Shown here piece after piece: positions 43,642-52,614 of a stretch of DNA of 64,000 nucleotides; position 1 is the stretch's first letter, and each line of letters begins with the position of its first letter. The DNA is taken from contig NZ_JAGGKG010000010.1 in assembly GCF_017873435.1 (NCBI RefSeq), positions 1-64,000 of the forward strand, read 5' to 3'. The stretch comes from Paenibacillus turicensis. Its GTDB lineage: Bacteria > Bacillota > Bacilli > Paenibacillales > Paenibacillaceae. Made by a program: the position numbers and the translations under genes. The notes under the pieces were generated by a model, which saw only the letters and a program-made list of their open reading frames with translations, had not been told where the DNA came from and ran no database searches.

Positions 43642-44205
43642 ATGAGCAACCTTAATGAAATCCTGGAATACAATCAGCAGTTTGTACAAAACAAGGAATA
43701 TGAAAGTTATATGACAGACAAATTTCCGGGTAAAAAGATGGCGATTGTCACCTGTATGGATACCCGCCTAGTAGAACTATTGCCACGGGCAATGAATTTG
43801 CGTAATGGTGATGCTAAAATTATTAAAAACGCTGGTGCTGTTATTTCCCAGCCTTTTGGTAGTGTTATGCGAAGTGTTCTTGTTGCAATTTACGAGCTTA
43901 AAGCAGAGGAAGTATTTATTGTAGGTCATACAGGCTGTGGTATGGCTGCGCTTGATTCTAACCGAGTGATCTCCTCTATGCGCGAGCGAGGCATCTCTGA
44001 GGATACGCTAAGCACATTAGAGAACTCAGGGATTAAGCTACAAAAATGGCTTCATGGCTTTTCTAATGAAAAAGAAGGAATTATTGGCACGGTTAATATT
44101 GTGAAAAAACATCCACTTCTACCTGCTGGTATTCCTGTTCACGGGTTGTTAATTGATTCTGCAACTGGTGCGCTTGAGCTTGTTATTGATGGGTATGAGC
44201 AATAA
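43642..44205 (+). CDS. Beta-carbonic anhydrase
   Basis: Interconverts CO2 and bicarbonate. A 187-aa beta-class enzyme of the Gram-positive YtiB-like group: zinc ligands in VTCMDTRLVE (Cys-x-Asp-x-Arg) and VGHTGCGM (His-x-x-Cys), with the conserved RNAG-like NAGAVISQPFGS. AGGAGGGG precedes the ATG. A long stem-loop terminator follows. Confidence 0.92.
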   Translation: MSNLNEILEYNQQFVQNKEYESYMTDKFPGKKMAIVTCMDTRLVELLPRAMNLRNGDAKIIKNAGAVISQPFGSVMRSVLVAIYELKAEEVFIVGHTGCGMAALDSNRVISSMRERGISEDTLSTLENSGIKLQKWLHGFSNEKEGIIGTVNIVKKHPLLPAGIPVHGLLIDSATGALELVIDGYEQ

Positions 44206-44304
44206 GCTAGCCATTTTTAAGATGCCGATTTCGTAAAGCGTATTAGTATGAGAGTAACATAATTTATAACAATAAATCTAAAGTAATTAAAGCTGGAGTA
44301 ACAT

Positions 44305-44357
44305 AGCAAGCCGTATTGACCTCATCAAACGTATGGGTGTCTTGCGGCTTGCTTTTT
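44305..44357 (+). terminator. Terminator-like hairpin after the carbonic anhydrase gene
   Basis: AGCAAGCCG (44305-44313) and CGGCTTGCT (44345-44353) are a perfect nine-base inverted repeat followed by a T run. The 31-base loop and 100-base distance from the stop are unusual for a simple terminator. Confidence 0.6.
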
Positions 44358-44470
44358 ATATATAAAATTGGCTAAGCTATAGTTTAACGAATAAAAGTAG
44401 TACGGATATGAACATAGATTCTACTATGGCTATACATACAACATAGATTGGAAATGGAGTTGAGCATGAA

Positions 44471-45508
44471 ATGAATTCGAATATGGAGATTACAGCCAAG
44501 CTTGAAACAGTAATGAACAGCTTAGTACTTGACCTTACTGAGTTAAAGGTTAGAAGCTGCCTTATTGCATATCAAAACACTTTGCTTATGGAGCATTACA
44601 GAGAATCGCAGTTGAAGCAGGAAATTGCTAAAATTAATTCATGTACGAAAAGTATTGTGTCTGCATTAGTTTGCATCGCGATGGATAAAGACTTGCTGCC
44701 ACCACCTGAAACACCGATCTCCTCCTTCTTCCCACAGCTCCAACATGATCCAGATCCACTAAAAAGGGAGATCACTATCAAACACCTACTCACAATGAGT
44801 GCTGGCTTTAGATGGCAGGAATTTAAAGGGATTAACTCCTTTCCTAACATGATCAAAACCGCAAATTGGTTAGATTATACCTTATCACAGCCATTAGCTC
44901 ACGCACCAGGTACATATATGGAATACAATTCAGGTTGCTCCCAGCTGCTTTCAAGTCTAATTTCACAAGCTGCGGGCTGTACAACAGCAGAGTTTGCAGA
45001 ACAATATTTATTTGGACCTCTAGGTATCGACAATTACGAATGGGAATATGATCCCCAAGGGCTTCACACAGGTGGTTTTGGCTTAAAGCTAAAGCCAGAG
45101 GATATGTTGAAATTTGGACAGTTATTTCTAAATTTAGGGGAGTGGCAAGGCAAGCAGCTCATTAGCGCAGATAAGGTCAAGCGTGCTACCACCCCATTTA
45201 TAGATACCAATGCCCCAAGAAGAGGACAATATGGGTGGCATTGGTGGGTGGACAGCTATGTACCAGAGGCAGATAAGGTAGTTGATAGGGTCAATAATAC
45301 GGGGGGCAATTCAGTTCACAGTGGTGAAAATCAACGCACTACCAGTATGACTTTAGATTATTATTATGCTTTAGGCTTTGGTGGACAAAATATTTTTGTG
45401 ATCCCCTCCCTTGATCTAGTCGTCGTCATTACGCGTGATCAGACAAAACGGGGCAAGCCACCTGTGGATATTTTCCGCCAGTATATTGCCCCAAGGATTA
45501 GTATTTGA
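44471..45508 (+). CDS. Class C beta-lactamase-fold serine hydrolase
   Basis: A 345-aa serine hydrolase. The SxxK nucleophile motif is SCTK in AKINSCTKSIVSAL, the Tyr motif is YMEYNSGCSQLL, and VFVIP and LHTGGFGLKL provide the third box. There is no signal peptide, so it is probably cytoplasmic and acts on an ester or peptide other than a beta-lactam. Its 3' end overlaps the convergent DraG-like gene by 11 bases. Confidence 0.87.
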   Translation: MNSNMEITAKLETVMNSLVLDLTELKVRSCLIAYQNTLLMEHYRESQLKQEIAKINSCTKSIVSALVCIAMDKDLLPPPETPISSFFPQLQHDPDPLKREITIKHLLTMSAGFRWQEFKGINSFPNMIKTANWLDYTLSQPLAHAPGTYMEYNSGCSQLLSSLISQAAGCTTAEFAEQYLFGPLGIDNYEWEYDPQGLHTGGFGLKLKPEDMLKFGQLFLNLGEWQGKQLISADKVKRATTPFIDTNAPRRGQYGWHWWVDSYVPEADKVVDRVNNTGGNSVHSGENQRTTSMTLDYYYALGFGGQNIFVIPSLDLVVVITRDQTKRGKPPVDIFRQYIAPRISI

Positions 45509-46430
45509 TTACAAACTGATCACATAATGTAGTGAGCTTCTCCCTTTGAGCTAATTTTTGTAACCAAACCTCTGGAATCGCGTTTAGCCCATATTTTAGC
45601 CCTGCCATCGTTCCAGCAATAGCGGCAATCGTATCGGTGTCTTCGCCAAGATTGACAGCCTCCAATACGGTCCCTTTATAGCTGTCATGCTTGAAAAAAC
45701 ACCATAACGCCGCTTCAAGCGAATGAACAACATAACCATCTGATTTCACTTGCCCTTCTTCCCAAGTTAAGAAGCTTTGATTAAAGATGGCTTCATAATG
45801 ATGAAATTCTTTCCCATATTGAGATTCTGTACGTAAATGAGTGTTGCAGAACGAAATTGCCTTCTCTAACGCGTTAATTGGAAGATCATCACGAATTAAT
45901 CCCATTAGAAACGTGATGTAAAAAATACAGCCAAGATGAGATCGAGCATGACGATGAGTCACCTCACACCACTTCTCAACCATTTGTTTAATTTTAACGG
46001 ATGAGTCCTCAGCTTGAAGCACGAAAGCTAGCGGTGCAATTCGCATTAATGCACCATTTCCATTGTCACTCTCATGTGATCCCCCACACCGATGAGCAGG
46101 TGCACCGTGAGTATATCGAAAGATGGCGTCATCCGTTGCTCTGCCAATATCAAACATTTCACCATAAGGGGTCCAGTAGCCCTGTTCCTTGTAAGCAACA
46201 AATTTTTGCATCAACTCATCTTGCCCTTGGTTATGAATTAAATTTTCAATTAAGCACATCGTTAAAGAGGTATCGTCCGACCATGTCCCTGGAGGTTGAT
46301 TGTATGTACCGTAACCAATCATGTCGTCAACATAGTAGGTTGATCTTGCCCTGAACTCCATAGGCACTCCTAACGCATCTCCGACTATTCCCCCAAATAT
46401 TGCCGATTTAAATTTAGACTCAAATGACAT
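45498..46430 (-). CDS. ADP-ribosylglycohydrolase family protein (DraG-like)
   Basis: A 310-aa metal-dependent ADP-ribosylglycohydrolase: FGGIVGDALGVPMEFRARS, PPGTWSDDTSLTMCLIENL (Asp cluster for Mg), NGALMRIAPLAFV and the C-terminal AVNLGEDTDTIAAIAGTMAG. It may remove ADP-ribose from proteins or nucleic acids. AGGAGGG precedes the ATG. No ADP-ribosyltransferase is recognised nearby, although such enzymes are often paired with it. Confidence 0.9.
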   Translation of the reverse strand: MSFESKFKSAIFGGIVGDALGVPMEFRARSTYYVDDMIGYGTYNQPPGTWSDDTSLTMCLIENLIHNQGQDELMQKFVAYKEQGYWTPYGEMFDIGRATDDAIFRYTHGAPAHRCGGSHESDNGNGALMRIAPLAFVLQAEDSSVKIKQMVEKWCEVTHRHARSHLGCIFYITFLMGLIRDDLPINALEKAISFCNTHLRTESQYGKEFHHYEAIFNQSFLTWEEGQVKSDGYVVHSLEAALWCFFKHDSYKGTVLEAVNLGEDTDTIAAIAGTMAGLKYGLNAIPEVWLQKLAQREKLTTLCDQFVIKY

Positions 46431-46490
46431 TTCTATCCCTCCTGAAAGTAATTACCCTAAAAGTGGAATCGAGAATCTTCGCTTTTCAGG

Positions 46491-46540
46491 TTGACAAATA
46501 AGAGTTTACTTTTGTAAACTAACATCAGACTACAGTTGTA
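46491..46540 (+). promoter_or_regulatory. Promoter and operators of the BlaI/M56 operon
   Basis: TTGACA (46491-46496) and TAAACT (46515-46520) with an 18-base spacer form a promoter. A palindrome AGTTTAC-TTTT-GTAAACT (46503-46520) covers the spacer and -10, and TACA-GT-TGTA (46531-46540) lies immediately downstream, matching the TACA/TGTA half-sites bound by BlaI/MecI repressors. Two operators over the promoter fit autorepression. Confidence 0.75.
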
Positions 46541-46593
46541 AACCGGAATCATTATTAACACAATTAATTATTTTAAGATAGGATGGGGTATTT

Positions 46594-46968
46594 ATGCTTG
46601 CGGACAAAATTGCCAATGCGGAACTCGAGGTTATGCGTATATTATGGAAACAGCAAGAACCAGTCTCCTCGTTACATATTCGCAAAGAGCTAGACCAAAC
46701 AAAGGGCTGGGGTAAATCAACCGTGCTAACACTGCTACGACGCCTCACAGATAAAGAGGTCATTACAGCGCATAAGCGTGAAGTATTATACTATAGCGCA
46801 AACATTACAGAGGAAGAATACACTACCTTCCATATGGAAGAAATGGTAGATAAGCTCTATCAAGGCAGCGCTAAAAGTCTTGTTGCTGCTTTAGTGGAGC
46901 ATGGTAAGCTTAGCGATGAGGACATTAATGAGCTAAGTCAATACTTCAAGATGGAGGGTCCTAAGTGA
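46594..46968 (+). CDS. BlaI/MecI/CopY family repressor
   Basis: A 124-aa winged-helix repressor: KIANAELEVMRILWKQQEPV at the N-terminus, then GWGKSTVLTLLRRLTDKEVI as recognition helix and wing, and a C-terminal dimerisation region. Cleavage by the partner protease releases the operator. It shares a GTGA overlap with the M56 gene. Confidence 0.92.
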   Translation: MLADKIANAELEVMRILWKQQEPVSSLHIRKELDQTKGWGKSTVLTLLRRLTDKEVITAHKREVLYYSANITEEEYTTFHMEEMVDKLYQGSAKSLVAALVEHGKLSDEDINELSQYFKMEGPK

Positions 46969-48998
46969 ACAACTTCAGCGATTTATTTATCGTCTGTTTA
47001 TCGTTATCCCTTGCCGCTACCGTTATTGCGGGATTGATTTATGTCGTGCAAAAAGTAGCTAATAAAAGACTTACCCAAACTTGGAAATATTACATTTGGC
47101 TCATTGTACTGTTACGGCTCGTCATTCCAGTTGCACCAGAAGGAAGCATAATTGGGACGTTATTTAGCCCATTGCAAGAGCAAAATTTAGCTTCTGATTC
47201 CTTAGTGCCTGTTTTAAATGAAACTAGACAACTACAAGAGGATAAGCACACTTCGGCTTTGGAAATTACAACACCAACACCTGCTACTTCAGGTTCCGCT
47301 AGTTCTGTTGGTTCTGTTACTTCTGCTAGTCCAACTAGCTCTGTTACTTCCCCTGCTTCATCCACAACAGGTGTATCCTCCCTCTCATCTACATTATGGA
47401 TGACACTATCAATAATGTGGCTTGTAGGTGCTGGGTTGTTGTTTAGCTGGAAGATCGTCGGTTATTTACGTTTTAAACGAAAACTAAATACCCAGCAGGT
47501 TGCTGTAAAAAATGAGTTCATATTATCCGCCTTAGCGATAGCAAAACAAAAGAAAGGGATTTATCTAGATGTCCCTGTATTTCAAAATCCACTCATCACT
47601 TCACCTATGCTGGTTGGATTACAGAAACCGTGCATTGTTTTGCCACAACGTGAATTTACCGAGCAACAGCTAGATTACATTTTTTTACACGAGCTTACCC
47701 ATCTAAAGCGTGGTGATTTATGGCTCAAATGGATGGCACAGCTTACATTATGCTTACATTGGTTTAATCCAATCATTTATAAGCTAGTAAAGCAGTTTAA
47801 TCAAGCGTGTGAATTATCTTGTGACGAAGCCGTCATTAAAGGAATGAATGTGCAGCAAAAGCAAGGTTATGGTGAGACACTGATTGCATTAGCGGCTTCT
47901 AAGCAAGCTTCTGGCGCTTTTGTAGGCACGATGAGCACCGAAAAAAATAATTTAAAGGATCGATTAACTTCCATTATGCAATCGGAGAATAGTCGTAAAC
48001 CACGTCTCATTAGCATGTTAGCAATAAGTCTCGTGCTCATTGTTAGTACAATTTTTGTGGGCTCAGCTACACCAAGTATTAAAGCATCCCAAGTGGATTA
48101 TGATTTTTCCAGACTAAAAATTAATGATATTTCACTGGGGCAAAATGAACAGGACATTCATACAGAGCTGTATACACCTGTATCAAGCAATGCATCATTG
48201 AAGTATCAGCATCAATTTGAGGAGTTAAGCTATCAAACAGATTCAGAAGGTCGAATTGTTGCCTTTATGAATACAGTTTATTCAAAGGGAGCTTATATTC
48301 CTTATGTTAAAGTTGAGCAAGAAGAACGCTTCTCACCTTTTATCCTGAAGTCGCTTACCGATTTGGAGAGTCTGCTTGGGAAGCAAAAAAGCACATGGTA
48401 TGATCGAGAGCAGAAGCTTAAAAGTGTCACCTATCAGGACACTATGAATCAGATTCAATTAAGGGCAATATACAGTGATCAAAGTAAGGAGCTTGTATGG
48501 TTGCAGGTGGAATATACAACAGAGCATCCAACGAAGCTATACTCAGATTACAATTTAGAATTATTAAGTCAAGCTAAAACACCTTATATTGGGGATGCAT
48601 CAAAGGTAACTAAAATTGCAGGCTCACTGAACACGCCTTACCCCACTTACATTCAAAATTTTATTGCATTACAAACGACGAAGGAGCCTTATGGTGTAAC
48701 GGTATTTTATGAACCACGTTCAAATGCAGAGCTTAGCACCTTACCTTCATTTTCGGATGATCGCTTTGAGCAACAGCTACGTAAAAATGCATTAGTATTG
48801 CTTAGTATGATTGATAATGCGGGGGAAGTTACCTTTGCGTTTCGTGCTACCCCATCTCCAGAAGGCGTATTGAAAACTGAGGATTATAGTAAAAAAATCA
48901 CGTTTGAGCGACAAACACTTGAGGCAGAGTTTGGTGCCTTGAAGGAGTTAGGGAACGATCTGGATAAGCTAGATAAACTATTGTTAAACTGGAAATAA
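46965..48998 (+). CDS. M56 family sensor protease (BlaR1/MecR1-like)
   Basis: A 677-aa membrane protein. N-terminal helices (residues about 5-60), a Ser/Thr/Pro-rich linker (about 95-145), another helix and the zinc protease motif FIFLHELTHLKRGDLWL with ACELSCDEAV. The membrane segment at about 340-360 leads into an extracellular domain of about 310 residues with no penicillin-binding SxxK motif; its last part (from about DASKVTKIAGSLNTPYPTYI) resembles DUF4825. So the ligand is probably not a beta-lactam but another envelope signal. Confidence 0.88.
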   Translation: MNNFSDLFIVCLSLSLAATVIAGLIYVVQKVANKRLTQTWKYYIWLIVLLRLVIPVAPEGSIIGTLFSPLQEQNLASDSLVPVLNETRQLQEDKHTSALEITTPTPATSGSASSVGSVTSASPTSSVTSPASSTTGVSSLSSTLWMTLSIMWLVGAGLLFSWKIVGYLRFKRKLNTQQVAVKNEFILSALAIAKQKKGIYLDVPVFQNPLITSPMLVGLQKPCIVLPQREFTEQQLDYIFLHELTHLKRGDLWLKWMAQLTLCLHWFNPIIYKLVKQFNQACELSCDEAVIKGMNVQQKQGYGETLIALAASKQASGAFVGTMSTEKNNLKDRLTSIMQSENSRKPRLISMLAISLVLIVSTIFVGSATPSIKASQVDYDFSRLKINDISLGQNEQDIHTELYTPVSSNASLKYQHQFEELSYQTDSEGRIVAFMNTVYSKGAYIPYVKVEQEERFSPFILKSLTDLESLLGKQKSTWYDREQKLKSVTYQDTMNQIQLRAIYSDQSKELVWLQVEYTTEHPTKLYSDYNLELLSQAKTPYIGDASKVTKIAGSLNTPYPTYIQNFIALQTTKEPYGVTVFYEPRSNAELSTLPSFSDDRFEQQLRKNALVLLSMIDNAGEVTFAFRATPSPEGVLKTEDYSKKITFERQTLEAEFGALKELGNDLDKLDKLLLNWK

Positions 48999-49078
48999 AA
49001 TATATTGCATACCCTTATCGCCGACTAACAAGCAACATTGTTACACTGTAATGCGTCAGATAGACGGAGGTGTTAATA

Positions 49079-49546
49079 ATGATAAAAAAAATGAGATATG
49101 TATTCATTATTTTATCGCTTGCTCTAATTACTTCCTGCAATAGCAGCCCACAAGATGACAACTCTCCATTTCCCAAAATCAAAGTGCCCTATAGTGCCGA
49201 AAAAGCGGTGCAAAATGGCGATGTTGTTAATTTGTTTGATAATCTTAAAAATATTGAAAAGTGGGATCAGTTTATGAAAAATGTAAAAGATAAGGCTCGT
49301 GATCAGGTGCGAATTACGCAATATACGATTGAAGGCGATCCTATTTTTTATGAGCTAATCTACGATGGTAATAACATTACATTTACGTATGACAACTCCT
49401 TAGATACTTACGGTCATGATCTAAAAAGACCAAGCTCCTCATGTAAAAAAATTGGAGCAAAACAAAATGAAGATGGTCAAGAATACTATAGCTTAAGTGG
49501 CTGTGATAACGAAAATGGAGAGTTTTTTTGGTTTCCGAAGAAATAA
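49079..49546 (+). CDS. DUF4362-like lipoprotein
   Basis: A 155-aa lipoprotein: signal peptide YVFIILSLALITSC with lipobox Cys, then KAVQNGDVVNLFDNLKNIEK, FMKNVKDKARDQVRITQYTI and EGDPIFYELIYDGNNITFTY, the DUF4362 pattern. ATG 49079 follows GGAGGTG; the frame opens nine bases upstream. It lies 81 bases downstream of the M56 protease and may share its transcript, which hints at a role in the same envelope response. Confidence 0.75.
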   Translation: MIKKMRYVFIILSLALITSCNSSPQDDNSPFPKIKVPYSAEKAVQNGDVVNLFDNLKNIEKWDQFMKNVKDKARDQVRITQYTIEGDPIFYELIYDGNNITFTYDNSLDTYGHDLKRPSSSCKKIGAKQNEDGQEYYSLSGCDNENGEFFWFPKK

Positions 49547-49554
49547 AATAAAGA

Positions 49555-49603
49555 CAAAAAAGCTGATCAGAAAACTTTACGTTCTCTGGCCAGCTTTATT
49601 TTA
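49555..49603. terminator. Bidirectional terminator
   Basis: AAAGCTG (49559-49565) pairs with CAGCTTT (49591-49597), with a further AGA...TCT step inside. T runs follow in both directions. It ends both the lipoprotein and the leftward aguB genes. Confidence 0.75.
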
Positions 49604-50479
49604 TTAAAACGTCAAATCACCATCATACGAAGCAATCAAGCGATATAATTCTGGACGGCGGTCGCGGAAAATCCCCCACTCGATACGCTGCGATTCCAAC
49701 GCATCAAGATCAAATTCACTCACTAATACCGTTTCTTCTTCGCGGTTAGCTTCCGCAATTTTGTTCCCTTGTGGTCCTGCAATAAAGGATGAACCATAGA
49801 AGTTGATGCTGGAGTCCTCGTCCTCCTCTTTCCCAATGCGGTTAGACGCAACAACTGGGATCAAGTTAGAGGCAGCATGTCCACGCATACACATTTGCCA
49901 ATGATCCTTTGAATCGATCGAACCATCTTGTGGCTCAGAACCAATCGCCGTTGGGTAAAACAATAACTCAGCACCCATCAAGGTCATTACGCGAGCTGCT
50001 TCAGGATACCATTGATCCCAACAGATACCTACGCCAATCTTCGCATATTTCGTTTGCCACACCTTAAAGCCAGTGTCACCTGGGTTAAAATAAAACTTCT
50101 CTTCATAGCCTGGGCCATCTGGAATATGGCTCTTACGGTACTTGCCAAGTACTTCTCCATCCGCATCAATGATGGCAACACTGTTATAACGTGCATAGTT
50201 TTTCTTCTCATAAAAACTAATTGGCAATACAACCGCAAGCTCCTTGGCAATGCCTTTAAAGTGATTAATCGCTTGATTTTCCTCAAGCTCTGTTGCATAT
50301 GGATAATAATCCGCTTTTTCCTTTTGGCAGAAGTACGGGGTTTCAAATAGCTCTTGGAGCAAAATAATTTGTGCGCCTTGTGCAGCCGCTTCACGAACGA
50401 GCTTTTCTGCTTTCGCAATGTTAGCACTTATATCATTAGAGCAGCTCATTTGAGTCGCTGCTACTTTTACATTTCTCAT
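49604..50479 (-). CDS. aguB: N-carbamoylputrescine amidase AguB
   Basis: Hydrolyses N-carbamoylputrescine to putrescine, CO2 and ammonia. A 291-aa nitrilase-superfamily enzyme with the catalytic Glu in LLQELFETPYFC, Lys in YRKSHIPDGPG and Cys in GVGICWDQWYPEAAR; the CWDQWYPE segment is typical of AguB. It follows aguA in the same direction, after a 164-base gap containing a long imperfect hairpin. Confidence 0.93.
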   Translation of the reverse strand: MRNVKVAATQMSCSNDISANIAKAEKLVREAAAQGAQIILLQELFETPYFCQKEKADYYPYATELEENQAINHFKGIAKELAVVLPISFYEKKNYARYNSVAIIDADGEVLGKYRKSHIPDGPGYEEKFYFNPGDTGFKVWQTKYAKIGVGICWDQWYPEAARVMTLMGAELLFYPTAIGSEPQDGSIDSKDHWQMCMRGHAASNLIPVVASNRIGKEEDEDSSINFYGSSFIAGPQGNKIAEANREEETVLVSEFDLDALESQRIEWGIFRDRRPELYRLIASYDGDLTF

Positions 50480-50518
50480 GATTTTTCTGTCACCTTCTTT
50501 AAAATAGTATTGAGGAAA

Positions 50519-50633
50519 GGGTAGAGGGTGTTACGACCGCTGTTAAAGTATGATTGTAAGCAAATTTAGTTTGTATAAGGTAACAATCAGACTTTAAATG
50601 CGGATGCTTCGCTTCTTCACAATCCCTCTGCCC
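50519..50633 (-). repeat. Long nested inverted repeat between aguA and aguB
   Basis: Outer arms GGGTAGAGGG (50519-50528) and CCCTCTGCCC (50624-50633) match at nine of ten positions, and inner arms at 50543-50557 and 50583-50597 at 14 of 15. The two pairs are nested, so a single-stranded copy would fold into one long hairpin of about 115 bases with an internal bulge. No ORF is present. It could be an attenuator or RNA processing site for aguB, or a MITE. Confidence 0.65.
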
Positions 50634-50643
50634 TCCGTTAGTA

Positions 50644-51672
50644 TTATCTACTAGCAGGCATTTGTTGTGTCGTACAGTGGACGTTTCCGCCCTCTTTAAT
50701 AACTCCCATTCCGTTCACAGTACGAATACGGCGATCTGGGAATATGGACGCTAATGTGTCCATTGCCATCTGATCTGTTTCTGCAGCAGTTCCCCCAAAT
50801 ACAGGTAAAATAATGCCACCATTTACAAAATAAAAGTTTAAATAGCTAAGCGTCAAGCGGCTACCTTCATAATCTACACGAGGTGGCTGCTGTAGCTTCA
50901 CGATCTCTAGCTTACGTCCTTTTGCATCCCTCGCTTGCTCCAAAATAGCAAGGTTAGTCTGAGTGATTGCGTAGTTCTCATCCTGAGCATCATCACACAC
51001 TTGGATAATGACCTTTCCTGGCGCTACAAAACAAGCAATGTTATCAACGTGGCCATCAGTCTCGTCCCCACTTAAACCACGCTCTAGCCAAATGATGACG
51101 TCACTGCCTGTAAACTCCTTAACATAAGCTTCGATCTGTTCACGGCTAAGCTCAGGGTTCCGATTTGTATTTAACAAACATTCTTCCGTCGTTAAAATCG
51201 TGCCTTCTCCATCGGTATGAATGGAGCCGCCCTCCATCACAAGTGGTGCATCAAACTGCGTAATACCTGCTTGCTTCAAAATTTGTGGAGCCACGGCATC
51301 ATCTAAGTCCCAAGGTGAATATTTGCCACCCCATGCGTTAAATTTCCAGTTGATCCCTGCAAGCTTACCTTCTGCGTTTTGGATAAAGGTTGGGCCATTA
51401 TCACGTAGCCACGCGTCATTATGCTGAATCGGCAATAAAGTTACATTCTCTTGCTTCACAAAAGAACGCACAAGCTCCTCATCATCTGGGTTAATTATCA
51501 CAGTAACAGGCTCAAATTCCGCAATCGCTGTAATAATCTCAGCATAGCTGGCACAAACTACTTCATATTGCTCTGGATAAACCATCGAGGCTTGGATCGG
51601 CCAAGAAATAAATGTACGCTCATGCTGAGTCCACTCAGCAGGCATTGTATAGTTTAAAGCTTTTGGATTCAT
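50644..51672 (-). CDS. aguA: Agmatine deiminase AguA
   Basis: Converts agmatine to N-carbamoylputrescine and ammonia. A 342-aa pentein-fold enzyme: MPAEWTQHERTFISWP at the N-terminus, NDAWLRDNGPTFI, VMEGGSIHTDGEGTIL, ERGLSGDETDGHVDNIACF and the catalytic Cys in GGNVHCTTQQMPASR at the end. With AguB it makes putrescine from agmatine; no arginine decarboxylase gene is seen in the window. Confidence 0.95.
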   Translation of the reverse strand: MNPKALNYTMPAEWTQHERTFISWPIQASMVYPEQYEVVCASYAEIITAIAEFEPVTVIINPDDEELVRSFVKQENVTLLPIQHNDAWLRDNGPTFIQNAEGKLAGINWKFNAWGGKYSPWDLDDAVAPQILKQAGITQFDAPLVMEGGSIHTDGEGTILTTEECLLNTNRNPELSREQIEAYVKEFTGSDVIIWLERGLSGDETDGHVDNIACFVAPGKVIIQVCDDAQDENYAITQTNLAILEQARDAKGRKLEIVKLQQPPRVDYEGSRLTLSYLNFYFVNGGIILPVFGGTAAETDQMAMDTLASIFPDRRIRTVNGMGVIKEGGNVHCTTQQMPASR

Positions 51673-51912
51673 CGTTTAAGTTACCCTTTCACATCCCAAA
51701 TATAAACTTTAGCGCTTACCCCCAAAGTTCCTCACTCATCATACAATATTTTAAGAAGTCTATCAATTTGAACATGTATCCTTTTCTAGCTATTCTTCAT
51801 TAAGAATGGATGAGCGTTAACTCATCCCTCTCTATCTACTATTAATTACAATTTGATTTCGTGATATTTATCCCATTCTATTTTCTATTGCCTTAAACGT
51901 CAGTCGTGCTCC

Positions 51913-52590
51913 TCATTCGATCCATGTAACCACTTGCTCGGTGGTTTGTCTTGTTTTTGCATGAGGCTCATTCGCGCGATAACCAAAAGCAGCCATCACA
52001 GACACACCATAATGCTCGGGGTCGAGCACCCCTTCTTTAATAAGCAACTCATTGACGGCCTTACGGTTAAAGCCCTCGATTGGACAGGAATCAATCCCAA
52101 TCAATGCCGCCGCAGTTAACATATTGCTAAGTGCAATATACGTCTGACGACAAGCCCACTCAAACATCACTCTCGGATCGTCCTCAATCGCAAAATTAGT
52201 TTTTAAAAATGCATCATAGGTAGCTTCCTTCATCGTTATGATCTCAGGGGTTAATTGCTGAACCTCTTTCATCATGTACTGAATATACTCAGCATTTGCC
52301 TTCATATCATGAGGTGATCTTGCCAAAATAACGACAAAATGACTTGCTGTTGGCAGTTGTCTTCTTGCTCCTGTCGCAACCTCTGCTAATTTTGTACGAA
52401 GCTCCTTGTTTTGTACCACAACAAATTTCCATGGCTCAAATCCATAAGAGCTTGGTGATAAACGACCTGTTTCTAAAATAAACTTAAAGTCTTCATCACT
52501 TATTTTTTTATTAGGATCAAAATCCTTTGTTGCATGTCTAAATTGATAGGCCGCTAAAATAGCTTCTTTGGTAAGTTCAGAATGGTTCAA
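51913..52590 (-). CDS. NAD(P)H-dependent nitroreductase family protein
   Basis: A 225-aa flavoprotein of the nitroreductase family. AAYQFRHATKDFDPNKKISD and TGRLSPSSYGFEPWKFVVVQ are the FMN-binding pieces, and GIDSCPIEGF is the C-terminal one. It would reduce quinones or nitro compounds. TTG 52590 follows AAGGAG. It lies just downstream of the AbrB/ABC exporter cluster and may be the last gene of that unit. Confidence 0.87.
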   Translation of the reverse strand: MNHSELTKEAILAAYQFRHATKDFDPNKKISDEDFKFILETGRLSPSSYGFEPWKFVVVQNKELRTKLAEVATGARRQLPTASHFVVILARSPHDMKANAEYIQYMMKEVQQLTPEIITMKEATYDAFLKTNFAIEDDPRVMFEWACRQTYIALSNMLTAAALIGIDSCPIEGFNRKAVNELLIKEGVLDPEHYGVSVMAAFGYRANEPHAKTRQTTEQVVTWIE

Positions 52591-52614
52591 TGTAAGGCAC
52601 TCCTTTATTTTAAC

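Noticed and set aside
47090-47365. Leftward frame opposite the M56 protease linker
   Set aside because: Val/Glu/Thr repeats are the reverse of the Ser/Thr-rich linker of the real gene.
51806-51825. GGATGAG/CTCATCC hairpin as a terminator of the nitroreductase gene
   Set aside because: The stem is perfect but no T run follows in the needed direction, and it lies 90 bases past the stop.
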